64,000 nucleotides of DNA, from the NCBI GenBank assembly GCA_965248255.1, contig CBDFIW010000004.1, forward strand, positions 2,046,001 through 2,110,000, in the 5' to 3' direction. This DNA is from JAKZVK01 sp965248255 (GTDB taxonomy: Bacteria; Acidobacteriota; Terriglobia; Bryobacterales; UBA6623). Below are positions 17,801-27,944 of this stretch, piece by piece. The position numbers and the translations under genes are program-made. Position 1 is the first letter of the stretch. The number at the start of each line of letters is the position of its first letter. The notes under the pieces were generated by a model. It was not told where the DNA came from, did not search any database, and saw nothing but the letters and a program-made list of their open reading frames with translations.

Positions 17801-19873
17801 TTGGGGTCGAAGGTGCCCTCTAGATGCGTCTCTCAAAGTCGGATCAGCCCTGGGCTGGTGGCATGCGGCCTGCTCAGCCTCGCTTGTGCTGACCGTCAAG
17901 CGGCCCCGGGAGGCGCCGACGCGTTCCCACCGCGGACGCTCACCTTCACCCGGCATATCGCGCCCGTCATCTACGAAAACTGTTCGAGCTGCCACCGTCC
18001 CGGCGAATCGGGCCCGTTCAACCTGCTGACCTATCAAGACATCACCAAGCGCGCACAGTTGATCGCCACGGTCATTGAGAGCCGCTACATGCCGCCTTGG
18101 CTGCCCCAGCCGATTGGCGAACCGTTTTCCGAAGAGCGCCGCCTCAGCGGCCGCGAGATCAGCATGATTACCCAATGGGTCGAGGAGGGAGGGCCGGAGG
18201 GCAACCCCGCCGACCTTCCACCACTTCCGAAGTGGACCGAGGGCTGGCAGTTGGGCCAGCCGGACTTGGTGATCGAAATGACCGAGCCGTTCACCCTGCC
18301 CTCCGCGGGTGGCGACGTGTTCCGCAACTTCGCTTTACCGATCCCCCTCACCGAGACGAAGTACGTCCGCGCCTTCGAGTTCCGCCCAGGCAATGCGCGA
18401 CTCGTCCATCACTCCCGCATGCTGTTCGACACTAGCGGTCGCTCGCGTCAGCGCGACGAGGCCGACCCGCAACCGGGCTTCAAGAGCAGCATGCTGCTCG
18501 ATGGCATCTTCGATCCCAATGGGCACTGGATCGGTTGGACGCCCGGCAAGCAGCCGTCGATGCGTGCCGACGACATGGCCTGGCAACTCGACCCGGGAAC
18601 CGACATGGTTCTTGAAATGCACCTGTTGCCGACGGGTAAGCCGGAGATCATCCAATCGTCGCTGGGGTTGTTCTTCACCGATCAAGCGCCCAAGCGCATC
18701 CCGCTGATCCTCCGCCTCGGGTCGAGGACCATGGACATCGCCCCCGGCGATGATCACTACGTCGTCACTGACACCTACAAGCTCCCGGTCGCCGTCGAGG
18801 TCCTCAACGTTTACGCCCATGCGCACTATCTGGGCCGGCGGATGGAAGGCTGGGCCATGCTGCCCGACGGGACGAGGAAGGATCTGCTGCTGATCAAGCA
18901 ATGGGATTTCGACTGGCAAGATGAATACCGCTATGCGAAGCCGGTAGCCTTGCCGGCGGGGTCGATCTTGTCGATGCGGTTCACTTTCGACAACTCGGCG
19001 GCCAATGTCCGCAACCCCCACAACCCTCCAGTGCGCGTCACCTACGGCTGGGAGACCTCGCGCGAAATGGCCGACCTTTGGTTCCAGGTCTTGCCCGCTA
19101 CGCCTTTGGACTTGGCGACCCTACGCGAAGATTTCGGCGAAAAGGAGCGCCTGGCCCAGATCGCCGGCTATCGGAAGCAGCTCGAGGTTGAACCCGACGA
19201 CTACGAAAAGCGGAATCGGCTGGGGAACTATTTCATGGGGCTCCGCCGCTACGATGAGGCGATCGAGCAGTTTGAGCTGATCGCCCGTCAGCAGCCGGAC
19301 TACGAGTACGCTCACTACAACTTGGGGCTCGCTTATGAAGCGTCGGGCCAGCCGGGCCAGGCTGAAAAGCATTACCGCCAGGCGTTGCGCATCCGTCCCC
19401 GCTATGCCGAAGCGAGTAATAACCTAGGGATCTTGCTGGGCACGCGGGGAGATCTCGACGCGGCGATCCGCCTCTTCCGCCAGGCGCTCGCGAGCGAGCC
19501 GGACCATGCCGAAGCGCACAATAACTTGGGCATCTCGCTGGGCGCGAGCGGCGAGTTCGACCGCGCCGTACGACACTTCCGGGAAGCCTTGAAGACCAAT
19601 CCCTATTACGCCGAAGCGCACAATAACCTCGGGATTACACTCGGCGATCAGGGGCAGATCGACGAAGCTATTCGCCAGTTTCACAAAGCGCTCCGCATCG
19701 ACGCCGACTACGCCGACGCGCACAATAACTTGGGCAGCGCGCTCGGTTCCCAGGGTAATATCGATGAAGCGGTGAAGCACTTTCGCAAGGCCGTTGAAGC
19801 CGACCCCAGTCACGCCGGCGCGCGCAAGAACCTCGAGTTGGCAATCGGGGCGCAGAGCCAATCGGAGCCTTAA
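17801..19873 (+). CDS. Lipoprotein: cytochrome c / PHM-like copper monooxygenase / TPR fusion
   Basis: About 690 residues. A lipobox (LLSLAC) follows a short hydrophobic stretch. A cytochrome-c-like heme site CSSCH lies at 61-65. The middle part carries all ligands expected of a peptidyl-hydroxylating-monooxygenase-like copper enzyme: adjacent H203-H204 and H274 for one copper, H340-x-H342 (YAHAHYLG) and M423 for the second. From about 440 to the end are six or seven tetratricopeptide repeats (YDEAIEQFELIARQQPDYEY, AEAHNNLGISLG and so on). It is probably outer-membrane or periplasmic. The start is uncertain: TTG at 17801 or GTG at 17813; neither has a good ribosome-binding site. The substrate is unknown. 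Confidence 0.85.
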   Translation: MGSKVPSRCVSQSRISPGLVACGLLSLACADRQAAPGGADAFPPRTLTFTRHIAPVIYENCSSCHRPGESGPFNLLTYQDITKRAQLIATVIESRYMPPWLPQPIGEPFSEERRLSGREISMITQWVEEGGPEGNPADLPPLPKWTEGWQLGQPDLVIEMTEPFTLPSAGGDVFRNFALPIPLTETKYVRAFEFRPGNARLVHHSRMLFDTSGRSRQRDEADPQPGFKSSMLLDGIFDPNGHWIGWTPGKQPSMRADDMAWQLDPGTDMVLEMHLLPTGKPEIIQSSLGLFFTDQAPKRIPLILRLGSRTMDIAPGDDHYVVTDTYKLPVAVEVLNVYAHAHYLGRRMEGWAMLPDGTRKDLLLIKQWDFDWQDEYRYAKPVALPAGSILSMRFTFDNSAANVRNPHNPPVRVTYGWETSREMADLWFQVLPATPLDLATLREDFGEKERLAQIAGYRKQLEVEPDDYEKRNRLGNYFMGLRRYDEAIEQFELIARQQPDYEYAHYNLGLAYEASGQPGQAEKHYRQALRIRPRYAEASNNLGILLGTRGDLDAAIRLFRQALASEPDHAEAHNNLGISLGASGEFDRAVRHFREALKTNPYYAEAHNNLGITLGDQGQIDEAIRQFHKALRIDADYADAHNNLGSALGSQGNIDEAVKHFRKAVEADPSHAGARKNLELAIGAQSQSEP

Positions 19874-19936
19874 CAAGGGTCGAACACGCGGCAACACGTC
19901 TCCAATGGGCGCCGTCAAAGAATCATGGAGGAACCG

Positions 19937-22066
19937 ATGGGTAAGATCACCCGAGTGGCGGTGGGAGCCCTAGCGTTGGCTTCTCTCGGCTGTAGCCAGG
20001 ACGCCTCCCCTGACTACCCGGACACACGGCGCATCGACCATGTCGATGTCTACCATGGCGTCGAAGTCGCCGACCCTTACCGCTGGCTGGAGCAAGACGT
20101 GCGGGAATCGAAGGAGGTAGAAGCCTGGGTCAGAGAGCAGAACAAAGTCACTTTCGCTTTTATCGAGTCCATCCCCGAGCGCGAGACTATTCGCAAGCGC
20201 TTGACCGAGCTGTGGAACTTTGAGCGGTTCACTCACTATGTGAAGGCCGGCGGCCGCTACTACTTCAGAAAGAATGACGGCCTACAGAACCAGTACGTGC
20301 TCCACCGAATGGACTCGCTCGACGAAGAGCCGCAGGTGCTGATCGACCCCAACACCTGGTCCAAAGACGGCACGATCGCCCTCACCGGATCCGTCTTCAG
20401 CGACGACGGCCGCTACGTGGCCTACGGCCGGGCCGAATCAGGCTCGGACTGGCAAACGGTCCGTGTCATGGAAATCGAGTCCGGCGACCTTCTCGACGAC
20501 GAGGTCAGGTGGGTCAAATTCAGTACGCCTTCGTGGACCCAGGACGGCGAGGGGTTCTTCTATAGCCGCTTCGACGAGCCCAAGGAAGGGGCCGAGTTCC
20601 AGAGTCTCAACCTCAACCATAAGGTCTACTACCATCGAGTCGGCACGGCGCAAGCCGAGGACGTCTTGGTCTACAAGCGGCCCGACCACCCGGATTGGAT
20701 GCTCGCCGCCGGGGCCACCGAAGACGGGCGCTACGTCATCATCACCGCGCAGGTCGGCACCGACGCGCGGCACCGCATCTTCTACCAGGACTTGAACGAG
20801 TCCCGTGGAATCCCGGTCGAGCTGATCGACAACTTCGACCACGAGTACACGTTTATCGGCAACGACGGGCCGCTGCTCTTTTTCCAGACGAACCTCGACG
20901 CTCCCACGCGCCGGCTGATCGCCATCGACCTCCGCAAACCCGAGCGCGAGCACTGGGAGGAGATCATCCCGCCAGCAAAGGAAACCCTCGAAGGGGTGAG
21001 CCTGATCGGGAACCTGTTCGTGGCGTCGTACCTCAAAGACGCCAGCACGCGGGTGAAGATCTTCACCATGGAAGGCGAATTTGTGCGCGACGTGGATTTC
21101 GGCATGATCGCCTCGGCAGAGGGGTTCGAAGGCAGGCGGGGCGATACCGAGACGTTCTACCTGCTTGGCGGCTTCACTCTGCCTCCCTCGATCTATCGTT
21201 ACGACCTGATCACGGGGAAAAGCACTCTCATGCGCCGAACGAAAGTCGGCTTCAATCCCGACGACTACGAGGTCAAGCAAATCTTCTACAACAGCAAAGA
21301 CGGCACCCGCGTGCCGATGTTTCTTTCTCACAAGAAGGGGATCAAGCGCGATGGGTCGAACGCTACGCTTCTCTACGGCTACGGAGGGTTCGACATTTCC
21401 ATCACGCCGTACTTCTCGATCACGCGCTTGGCGTGGATGGAGATGGGCGGCGTACTGGCGATCGCCAATCTTCGCGGCGGAGGCGAGTACGGCGAGCCGT
21501 GGCACAAGGCGGGAACCAAGTTGCGAAAGCAGAACGTCTTCGACGATTTCATCGCCGCCGCCGAGTGGCTGATTGAGAAGAAATACACGCGGTCGGCGAA
21601 GCTCGCCATCCAGGGACGCAGCAACGGCGGCCTGCTTGTCGGCGCCGCCATGACCCAGCGTCCGGAGCTGTTCGCGGCCTGTCTTGCCGGCGTGGGCGTG
21701 ATGGACATGCTGCGCTTCCACAAGTTCACCGCCGGCCGCTACTGGACGGACGATTACGGCTCCTCCGACAACCCCGAAGAGTTCCAGGCGCTCTACGCCT
21801 ACTCGCCCTATCACAACCTCGATACAGGCGCGAGCTATCCCGCCACGCTCGTCACTACGGCTGACACCGACGACCGCGTGGTGCCGGGCCACAGTTTCAA
21901 GTTCATCTCGCGTTTGCAGTACGCCCAGGCAGGGAAAGCGCCTGTTCTCGCCCGCATCGAGACGCGCGCCGGCCACGGCGCCGGCAAGCCTACGTCAAAG
22001 TTGATCGAAGAGGCGGCCGATGAGTGGGCCTTTCTGGTCAAGAACCTGCGGATGAGATTGCCGTAG
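19937..22066 (+). CDS. Prolyl oligopeptidase family serine peptidase (S9A), lipoprotein
   Basis: A 709-residue protein with a lipoprotein signal ending LASLGC. The beta-propeller half starts DPYRWLEQ; the alpha/beta-hydrolase half holds the triad S562 (GRSNGGLLVG), the Asp in TDDRVV (645/646) and H680 (RAGHGAG). It cuts short proline-containing peptides, here on the periplasmic side. I place the start at the ATG at 19937 because GGAGG lies 6-7 nt upstream; the ATG at 19925 overlaps that ribosome-binding site. It follows the TPR gene by 63 nt and may share its transcript. Confidence 0.95.
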   Translation: MGKITRVAVGALALASLGCSQDASPDYPDTRRIDHVDVYHGVEVADPYRWLEQDVRESKEVEAWVREQNKVTFAFIESIPERETIRKRLTELWNFERFTHYVKAGGRYYFRKNDGLQNQYVLHRMDSLDEEPQVLIDPNTWSKDGTIALTGSVFSDDGRYVAYGRAESGSDWQTVRVMEIESGDLLDDEVRWVKFSTPSWTQDGEGFFYSRFDEPKEGAEFQSLNLNHKVYYHRVGTAQAEDVLVYKRPDHPDWMLAAGATEDGRYVIITAQVGTDARHRIFYQDLNESRGIPVELIDNFDHEYTFIGNDGPLLFFQTNLDAPTRRLIAIDLRKPEREHWEEIIPPAKETLEGVSLIGNLFVASYLKDASTRVKIFTMEGEFVRDVDFGMIASAEGFEGRRGDTETFYLLGGFTLPPSIYRYDLITGKSTLMRRTKVGFNPDDYEVKQIFYNSKDGTRVPMFLSHKKGIKRDGSNATLLYGYGGFDISITPYFSITRLAWMEMGGVLAIANLRGGGEYGEPWHKAGTKLRKQNVFDDFIAAAEWLIEKKYTRSAKLAIQGRSNGGLLVGAAMTQRPELFAACLAGVGVMDMLRFHKFTAGRYWTDDYGSSDNPEEFQALYAYSPYHNLDTGASYPATLVTTADTDDRVVPGHSFKFISRLQYAQAGKAPVLARIETRAGHGAGKPTSKLIEEAADEWAFLVKNLRMRLP

Positions 22067-22144
22067 GGCCAAGCAAGATCAACCTCAAGAGAAGGGTGTC
22101 GAGACGGTCGGCCGCGAATCTGGACGTGATCACAGCAGACGGGG

Positions 22145-22510
22145 CTACCAGCGAGGGCTTCCCCGGCGCTGCTTGCCACGCTTGCTGCCCTTGCCGCGCC
22201 CGCGGGGTCGATCGCCGCCCCCGCCGCCCCCGCCGCCGAAATCGCCACCGCCAAAGGAAGGCACGCGGGGCCGCGCCTCATTGACCACCAGCGGTCGCCC
22301 ACTAAGGTCCTGCCCGTTACACGTCTCGACCGCCTGATCCGCTTGTTCGTCGTCTTCGATCTCGACGAAGGCGAAGCCGCGTGGATTTCCTGTGTCACGG
22401 TCGCGGATCAGTGCTACATTGTCCAACGTCACGCCGCGCTCGGTAAAAAACGTCTCAAGGTCTCCCTCAGTCGCCGAGTACGGAAGGTTCCCCACGTAGA
22501 GCCTCTTCAT
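22145..22510 (-). CDS. RRM-domain RNA-binding protein with Gly/Arg-rich tail
   Basis: A 121-residue protein: one RNA recognition motif at 1-82 with RNP2 LYVGNLPYSA and RNP1 RGFAFVEI, followed by a glycine-rich and Arg/Lys-rich tail (FGGGDFGGGGGGGG, then RGRGKGSKRGKQRRG). This layout matches the single-RRM proteins of cyanobacteria and other bacteria that resemble eukaryotic glycine-rich RNA-binding proteins, often cold-responsive. The ATG at 22510 is preceded by GGAGA. No regulatory element was recognised upstream. Confidence 0.93.
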   Translation of the reverse strand: MKRLYVGNLPYSATEGDLETFFTERGVTLDNVALIRDRDTGNPRGFAFVEIEDDEQADQAVETCNGQDLSGRPLVVNEARPRVPSFGGGDFGGGGGGGGDRPRGRGKGSKRGKQRRGSPRW

Positions 22511-22793
22511 TCGTTGGTCTCCATCGATAGTTGCCGACCCCACTCGCCGAGCGAATCGACCGTCGAAGAGGCAGGAACCAAGCCGCGGGAAGACGAAAAG
22601 GGACAACTGTGCCGGGGCACGCCTGACGCTTCAGAATCGTAGGTTTATCCTCGCAGACTCACGCTGCGAAGTCAAAGTAAACCCGCAGTTAGCGTGAATT
22701 CGGACGGCGTTTCCGTCAGGGTGGTGTGGGACGGAGGGTGCCCTATCTCTGCAACCACCGCCCGATTTCTGCCTGTCGGCTCCGCTGAGCAGC

Positions 22794-25529
22794 TCACTGC
22801 CGCAAGTCGGCCTCGACCTTCGCCAACTCCTCGGCCAGCTCCTCGGCTTGCCGCCGGAGCTGCTGGACGCGGGAGGCGAGCCTGCGCGTGCGTCCGCGGG
22901 GGTCGTCGGGCGCTCTGGCGGAGGGTTGTGGGGCCCCCGTCTGCGCGGTCTCGTCGGTCGCCGCCGCGAGAAGAGTCCTAGGCGAGCCGGCTCCGATCTG
23001 TTCCAGTGCAAGCTCGAACGTGTCTTCGTAGATCAGCCGGTTCCCCATGGCCAGAACCACCTTGCGCAACTGAGGCATCCTTGCCGATTCGGCCTGGATG
23101 TAGATCGACTCGACGTAGAGGAAGCTGTCGGCGACCGGCAAGGCGATCATGTCACCGCGTAGCACGCGCGAGCCTTGCTGGCCCCACAGGGTGAGGTCTT
23201 TGGCGATGTCCTGATCCTGGTTGATGCGTGCCTCGATCTGGCTCGGTCCGAAAACCAGCTCCTGTTTCGACAATTGGTAGAAGATCAGCTCGCCCAGCTT
23301 GTCCCCGTCGCAGCGGGCCGCCATCCAACCGATCAAGTTGGGGCGGGCTCTCGGCGTGAACGGCAGCATCAGCAGGTATTCCGGCTCGGTTTCACCGGGG
23401 AGTGTGGCGACAATGTAGGTTGGGCGCATGGGCGTCGGCGTGTTCGTGTCGCCGGCGAGGCTCTGCGCTACCTCCCACACGTCTTCCTTGCTGTAGAACA
23501 CTTCCGCTTCCCGCATGTGGAAGGTGCGGTAGATCTCGGCCTGGATCTGGAACATCAGCTCCGGATAGCGCGCGTGCTGCCGCAGCGACGCCGGCATTTC
23601 ACTCCTGTCTTTGAACAGCTCCGGAAACAAGTTGCGGTAGACCTGGACGATCGGGTCGGCCTCCTCGAACTGGTAGATGGTCGTCGTGCCGTTGTAGGCG
23701 TCGACTGTGGCCTTGACGGCGTTACGCACGTAGTTGGCCCGTCCATCGAGGGTCGGCACGTTCACGGCTGCCGAGTAAGGATGTGAGTCGGACGACGTGT
23801 AGCCGTCGACAATCCAGAAGAGCTGGCCGTTCTCGCGAATGACCAGGTAGGGGTCCGGCTCCCAGTCGATGAATGGGGCCAGATGATCGAGCCGCTCCCT
23901 CACGTTGCGGTAGATCATCATGCGGCTGTTCTCGTTCATCAGGCCCGTCAGGAAGATGTTGTACTGGCCCGTCTTGATCGAGGCAGCCAGCCGCAGCAGT
24001 AGCGACTCGATCGGGAAACCGCCCGTACCTTCGTAGCTCGCGTAAATGTTTTCCGTGCCCGAGGGGTAGTCGAACTCCGGCTCGTCCGTGGCCACGAACA
24101 CCGGATCGTGCGTGAACTCGCCGTAGTAGATCTCTGCTCGGTTCAGCTCAATGTCGGGGATTTTATTAGACACCTGCGGAGGTGCGTCCTGAATCAACAG
24201 CACCGGCAGCCCGTCATCGGTCGTACGGTTCACTTCCGACATGACGACGCCGTAGCCGTGGGTATAGATCAGGTTGCGGCTCACCCAGCTTTGGCGCGCC
24301 TCGGCCGGCAGTTGGCCGACGTCGATCTCCCGGGCTGAGAGCAACACTTGCTTGATCTTGCCGTCGATGATGTAACGGTCGATGTCCACGTCGGCGAAAC
24401 GGAAGTAGGGCCGCAGCGCCTGGATCTGCGTGATGGTGTCGTTAAAGGCTCGCCAGTCCCATAGTCGGATGTTGTCGACCAGTGTCTGATGAGCGCTGAC
24501 GTCGATGGTTTCCATCTGCGACGAGCTGAAGGTTTTCTCTTGCGCCCGTGTGCGCCCCAACGCATAGGCCTCGGTGGTTGCCTCGATGTGCCGCTCGATG
24601 TAGGACTTCTCGACGGCCAGCTCGTTCGGACGCACGATGAGCAAAGTGACTGCCTGCGGGACCGCGACGTTGGCGAGCAGCGCCGCCCCGAGCAGTACGC
24701 CCGCCGGCTTCAGCTTCCGCAGCGCCACCAGAGGAATCGCTACCAGAGCCGCCAAGATCACGACCCAGCGAAGTGGCAGGGCGAAGTTCTCGTCGACGTA
24801 GTCCATCCCCGTCATGAAGGGGTGTTGGTTCATCAACAGGTTGTAGCGGCCGAGATAGAACCACGCCGCCAAAGCGAGCAGGCCGATCGACGCCAAGATG
24901 CGCGCAAAACCGGTTTGCGTCGCGCCCGGCAGCAGCAGCGGGTTGGGCCCGGGGTCAAACTCTTCCATCGCGCCCCCGTCCGCGCGGAACTGGCGTACGC
25001 GCTCGTACATCTGCCAGCCGCGGCCGGCCGCCCAGAAGATCACGATCGAAAACACCGCCAGCACAAAAACGTAGCGCAGAACCTGCCCGTAGAACGGGAG
25101 CGTGAATAAATAGAACGACAGCTCCTCGCCGAAGACCGGGTCGGCCCAGGTGTCAGGCGGGGTCTCGACACCGAACGACCCGATGTAGGCCATGACCTTC
25201 TCCGAGTTCACCGACGTTCCGATCAAGACGACCGCCGCCACTAGCAGTACCGCGAGGACGATCCGCGAGTAGATCTTCGAGCGGGCCGCCGGTGAAGCCG
25301 CGAACCGCACGCCCCGGCGGTGCGCCCACAGCAAGGTCAGCCAAGCCACGACCGACGCTACGGTCGGCGGCAGAATCTGATACATCAGCATGCTGTACCA
25401 CGTGGGAAGCTGTCCTAGCTCCTGCCACCACTGGTACTCGATGACCAGTTCGGAGATCGTTCTCGAGCTGGCCAGCAGAACCAGCAGCGTGGCGACGACG
25501 ATCATGATGCGGATTTGAAAAGGCTGCAT
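22794..25529 (-). CDS. UPF0182 family membrane protein
   Basis: A 911-residue protein with about seven transmembrane helices in the first 300 residues (for example IVLAVLLVAAVVLIG and WVVILAALVAIPLVAL) and a large presumably extracytoplasmic domain. Family landmarks are QHPFMTGMDYVDENFALPLRW, NIRLWDWR, YTHGYGVVMSEVN and FPELFKDRSEMPASLRQHARYP cut into its usual blocks. The last 30 or so residues (SRVQQLRRQAEELAEELAKV) are predicted coiled coil, as in other members. No function has been assigned to the family. It is monocistronic. Confidence 0.93.
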   Translation of the reverse strand: MQPFQIRIMIVVATLLVLLASSRTISELVIEYQWWQELGQLPTWYSMLMYQILPPTVASVVAWLTLLWAHRRGVRFAASPAARSKIYSRIVLAVLLVAAVVLIGTSVNSEKVMAYIGSFGVETPPDTWADPVFGEELSFYLFTLPFYGQVLRYVFVLAVFSIVIFWAAGRGWQMYERVRQFRADGGAMEEFDPGPNPLLLPGATQTGFARILASIGLLALAAWFYLGRYNLLMNQHPFMTGMDYVDENFALPLRWVVILAALVAIPLVALRKLKPAGVLLGAALLANVAVPQAVTLLIVRPNELAVEKSYIERHIEATTEAYALGRTRAQEKTFSSSQMETIDVSAHQTLVDNIRLWDWRAFNDTITQIQALRPYFRFADVDIDRYIIDGKIKQVLLSAREIDVGQLPAEARQSWVSRNLIYTHGYGVVMSEVNRTTDDGLPVLLIQDAPPQVSNKIPDIELNRAEIYYGEFTHDPVFVATDEPEFDYPSGTENIYASYEGTGGFPIESLLLRLAASIKTGQYNIFLTGLMNENSRMMIYRNVRERLDHLAPFIDWEPDPYLVIRENGQLFWIVDGYTSSDSHPYSAAVNVPTLDGRANYVRNAVKATVDAYNGTTTIYQFEEADPIVQVYRNLFPELFKDRSEMPASLRQHARYPELMFQIQAEIYRTFHMREAEVFYSKEDVWEVAQSLAGDTNTPTPMRPTYIVATLPGETEPEYLLMLPFTPRARPNLIGWMAARCDGDKLGELIFYQLSKQELVFGPSQIEARINQDQDIAKDLTLWGQQGSRVLRGDMIALPVADSFLYVESIYIQAESARMPQLRKVVLAMGNRLIYEDTFELALEQIGAGSPRTLLAAATDETAQTGAPQPSARAPDDPRGRTRRLASRVQQLRRQAEELAEELAKVEADLRQ

Positions 25530-25780
25530 TGTCTCACTCTTTCCTGGGGAAACTTGCGCGCCGTCTAAAGGATGAGCAAAGCGTCGGCAGGCTTCGGGGG
25601 CGTTATCGCATGGTAGGAACTCACGCCTGCAAGCGCAAGTCGCTCGCCGAGGGTCTCTGAGGCCGCCCTTAACAGTCTGTCAGGCGGAAGCAGTGGATAG
25701 GAAGCCTGGCGAGCTCTTTCCGTCCCTACCGGGGCTCCTGGCGTTTCTCTTCGCGGGCAAATCAACGGAGATACCGCGGG

Positions 25781-27139
25781 TCAGCGCATCGGAACCAGTT
25801 GGCTCCCCAACACGGTCATTAGCATCCCCGCGGCACCGAGGACGACGAGCAGCATCGTCTTCGTCTTGAGCGTCTCGATCTCGCTCAGACCCGTCATCGT
25901 GCGAAAGACCCAGAAGCCGCTGTCGTTCATCCAGGTGCCGATCAGCGCGCCGCTACCGATCGCCATCAGGACGTAGACCTCGTGATAAGGCAGGGACGCG
26001 GCGCCCAGCAACGGCGCCACGATCGCCGACACCGTGATCATCGCCACGGTCCCCGAGCCCTGTGCGACCTTGAGCAGAATCGCAAGCCCGAACGCCAGCA
26101 CCATCAGCGAGATGCCGAGGTCGCCGGCCCACTTGCCGAGCACGTCGCCCACACCGGCGCGAACCAGCATCCCGCCGAAGGCGCCTCCGCCCGACGTGAT
26201 CAGGATGATGACGCCCGCGCTGGCGATCGCCTGCTCGACTGGTTTGGCGAGCTGAGAGAGCGTCATGCGGTTCTGCCGCGCCAACACCCACAAAGCCACG
26301 GCCGCGCCCGCCAGCAGCGCCACGCTCGGATTGCCGAGAAACCCGGTGACCTCAGCGACGCGTGTTCCCTTGTAGAACGTATTCGCAACGGTATTCGAAG
26401 CAATGAACAACACAGGCAGAACGATCGGTGACATCGACACCCAAAAACCCGGCAACTCGTCTTCAGAGCGAGTGGCGATCTTCCCCAACTCGTCAAGGGA
26501 GAGGCCCGGCGCTTCGCGTACCGGGATATCGAGCTTGCGGTCGATCCACACCGCGTACAGCCAGCCGCACAACGACGCCGGCAGCGCCACGCACAACCCG
26601 ACCAGGATCACGATCCCCACATCCACGTTGAGGGTCGACGCCATCACCAACGGCCCGGGCGTGGGCGGGACGAACACGTGGGTCGCTGAGCCGCCGGCCG
26701 AGATCGCCAGCACATAGAGGACGTAGTTCTTGCCGCCCATCCGCACGCTCATCGCCCGCGCCAAGGGAACGAGCAGATAAAACACCGTGTCGGCGAAGAC
26801 CGGCACCGACAGCACATAACCACTGACGACAAGGGAGAGCGAAGAGAGTTTTTCCCCCAGCCAAGCCACGAACCGCCGAGTGATGCGGTCAGCCGCGCCG
26901 CTCTCCATCAGGCACTGCCCGATGACTGCCGCCATGGCGATGGCAATGCCGATCCGTCCGACGACGCCTCCGAACCGCTCGCCGACCTCCTTCATGACGT
27001 CGGTAAGCGCAACCTCCGGCGAGAGCAGACCGATGAGGATGGCCGCCGAAATCAGCGCCACGAAGGCGTTGATCTTGAGCCGAATGATGAGAAGAAAGAC
27101 CGTCGCGATGGCGATGGCCAGGATGAGAATAGGATGCAT
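25781..27139 (-). CDS. GntP family permease (gluconate:H+ symporter-like)
   Basis: A 452-residue integral membrane protein with about 12-14 helices. Family marks are the N-terminal ILAIAIATVFLLIIRLKINAF, FVPPTPGPLVMAS, GGAFGGMLVRAGVGD, AQGSGTVAMITVSAIVAPLL and MNDSGFWVFRTMTGLS. GntP proteins import gluconate and related sugar acids; no kinase or dehydrogenase for gluconate is adjacent, so the substrate remains open. Start ATG at 27139. Confidence 0.93.
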   Translation of the reverse strand: MHPILILAIAIATVFLLIIRLKINAFVALISAAILIGLLSPEVALTDVMKEVGERFGGVVGRIGIAIAMAAVIGQCLMESGAADRITRRFVAWLGEKLSSLSLVVSGYVLSVPVFADTVFYLLVPLARAMSVRMGGKNYVLYVLAISAGGSATHVFVPPTPGPLVMASTLNVDVGIVILVGLCVALPASLCGWLYAVWIDRKLDIPVREAPGLSLDELGKIATRSEDELPGFWVSMSPIVLPVLFIASNTVANTFYKGTRVAEVTGFLGNPSVALLAGAAVALWVLARQNRMTLSQLAKPVEQAIASAGVIILITSGGGAFGGMLVRAGVGDVLGKWAGDLGISLMVLAFGLAILLKVAQGSGTVAMITVSAIVAPLLGAASLPYHEVYVLMAIGSGALIGTWMNDSGFWVFRTMTGLSEIETLKTKTMLLVVLGAAGMLMTVLGSQLVPMR

Positions 27140-27241
27140 GGGAGACGTGTTTCCAGGCCGCTCTAAGCGGGGAAACCCCGCCCATGATACACCCTACAAG
27201 CCCGATCGCGGTCGGGATGCCGGTCACCCGGCACCCCCCGC

Positions 27242-27276
27242 ACAGATCCCGACGTGCACTGCTAATGCATCGGGCT
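27242..27276 (-). ncRNA. Group II intron domain V
   Basis: Immediately downstream of the maturase stop, the minus strand reads as a 35-nt hairpin beginning GAGCCCGATGCA and ending TGCACGTCGGGATCTG. It has the AGC catalytic triad near the 5' side, a TGCA/TGCA upper stem, a two-base bulge (CG) and the closing lower stem, which is the layout of group II intron domain V. A second hairpin, GCCGG-GTGA-CCGGC, follows at the expected position of domain VI or linker. The 5' part of the intron is missing. Confidence 0.7.
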
Positions 27277-27277
27277 C

Positions 27278-27913
27278 CTACCTCGGATGAGTAGCGCAGA
27301 AACGTGCCATCGGATAAGGGTGCAGAACGCGCGGGGTGGGAATCCAGCGGTCCAACAGTCGGTTGAGCTTCTTCCAGGACTTACGTCCCTTCTGACTGCG
27401 ACGAAACAAGATGAATCGCCACAGCACACGCAGCCGGTATTGGAACAACGCCAGCCGATCGATATTGCCCGGAACCGCGTGGTATTGGTAATAGCCCAGG
27501 ACGACCCTCTTCAGCCATTCCCCGACTTGCGCCGTCGGCTCGTGCATCCAGCGGCGCAGAGCTGCCTTCAGTTGATGCAGCTTCGCCACCGTCCGCTTCT
27601 TCGCCGTCTTACGCCAGACGATGAATGTGCCGTTGCTCCTGCGCGTCCCGCAGTAGTGCGTGAAGCCCAAGAACGTGAAGGTCTCCGGCTTTCCCTCGCC
27701 ACGTCTCTTCCGGTTCTGAGCGGCGAACCGCCCAAACTCGATCAACCGCGTCTTGCCCGCATGGAGTCCCAGGCCGAACTGGGCCAAACGTTCCTGAAGC
27801 TCTGCCCAGAAACGCTCGGCTTCCGCCCGATGCTGAAAGCCCACCACAAAATCGTCGGCGTAACGGACGACGATGACGTCGCCCTGGGCCACTTTCTTGC
27901 GCCAGGCCTCCAC
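27278..27913 (-). pseudogene. Group II intron reverse transcriptase/maturase, C-terminal half
   Basis: 211 residues carrying the polymerase motif VVRYADDFVVGF (residues 15-26), the palm end FLGFTHYCG, and the thumb/maturase part ending RVLHPYPMARFCATHPR. A complete maturase is about twice this length; fingers and the first palm motifs are absent. Homology fades upstream at about 27925, where a stop occurs in frame, roughly 20 bp before the IS630 left end, so truncation preceded or accompanied the IS insertion. Domain V follows directly, so the intron's 3' half is preserved. It cannot be active in cis. Confidence 0.85.
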
Positions 27914-27944
27914 CCACAGGTGCTTCCGTCATCGAGTGTTGCTA

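Noticed and set aside
20438..21976. 512-codon minus-strand open frame
   Set aside because: Antisense to the prolyl oligopeptidase, with no domain or start signal.
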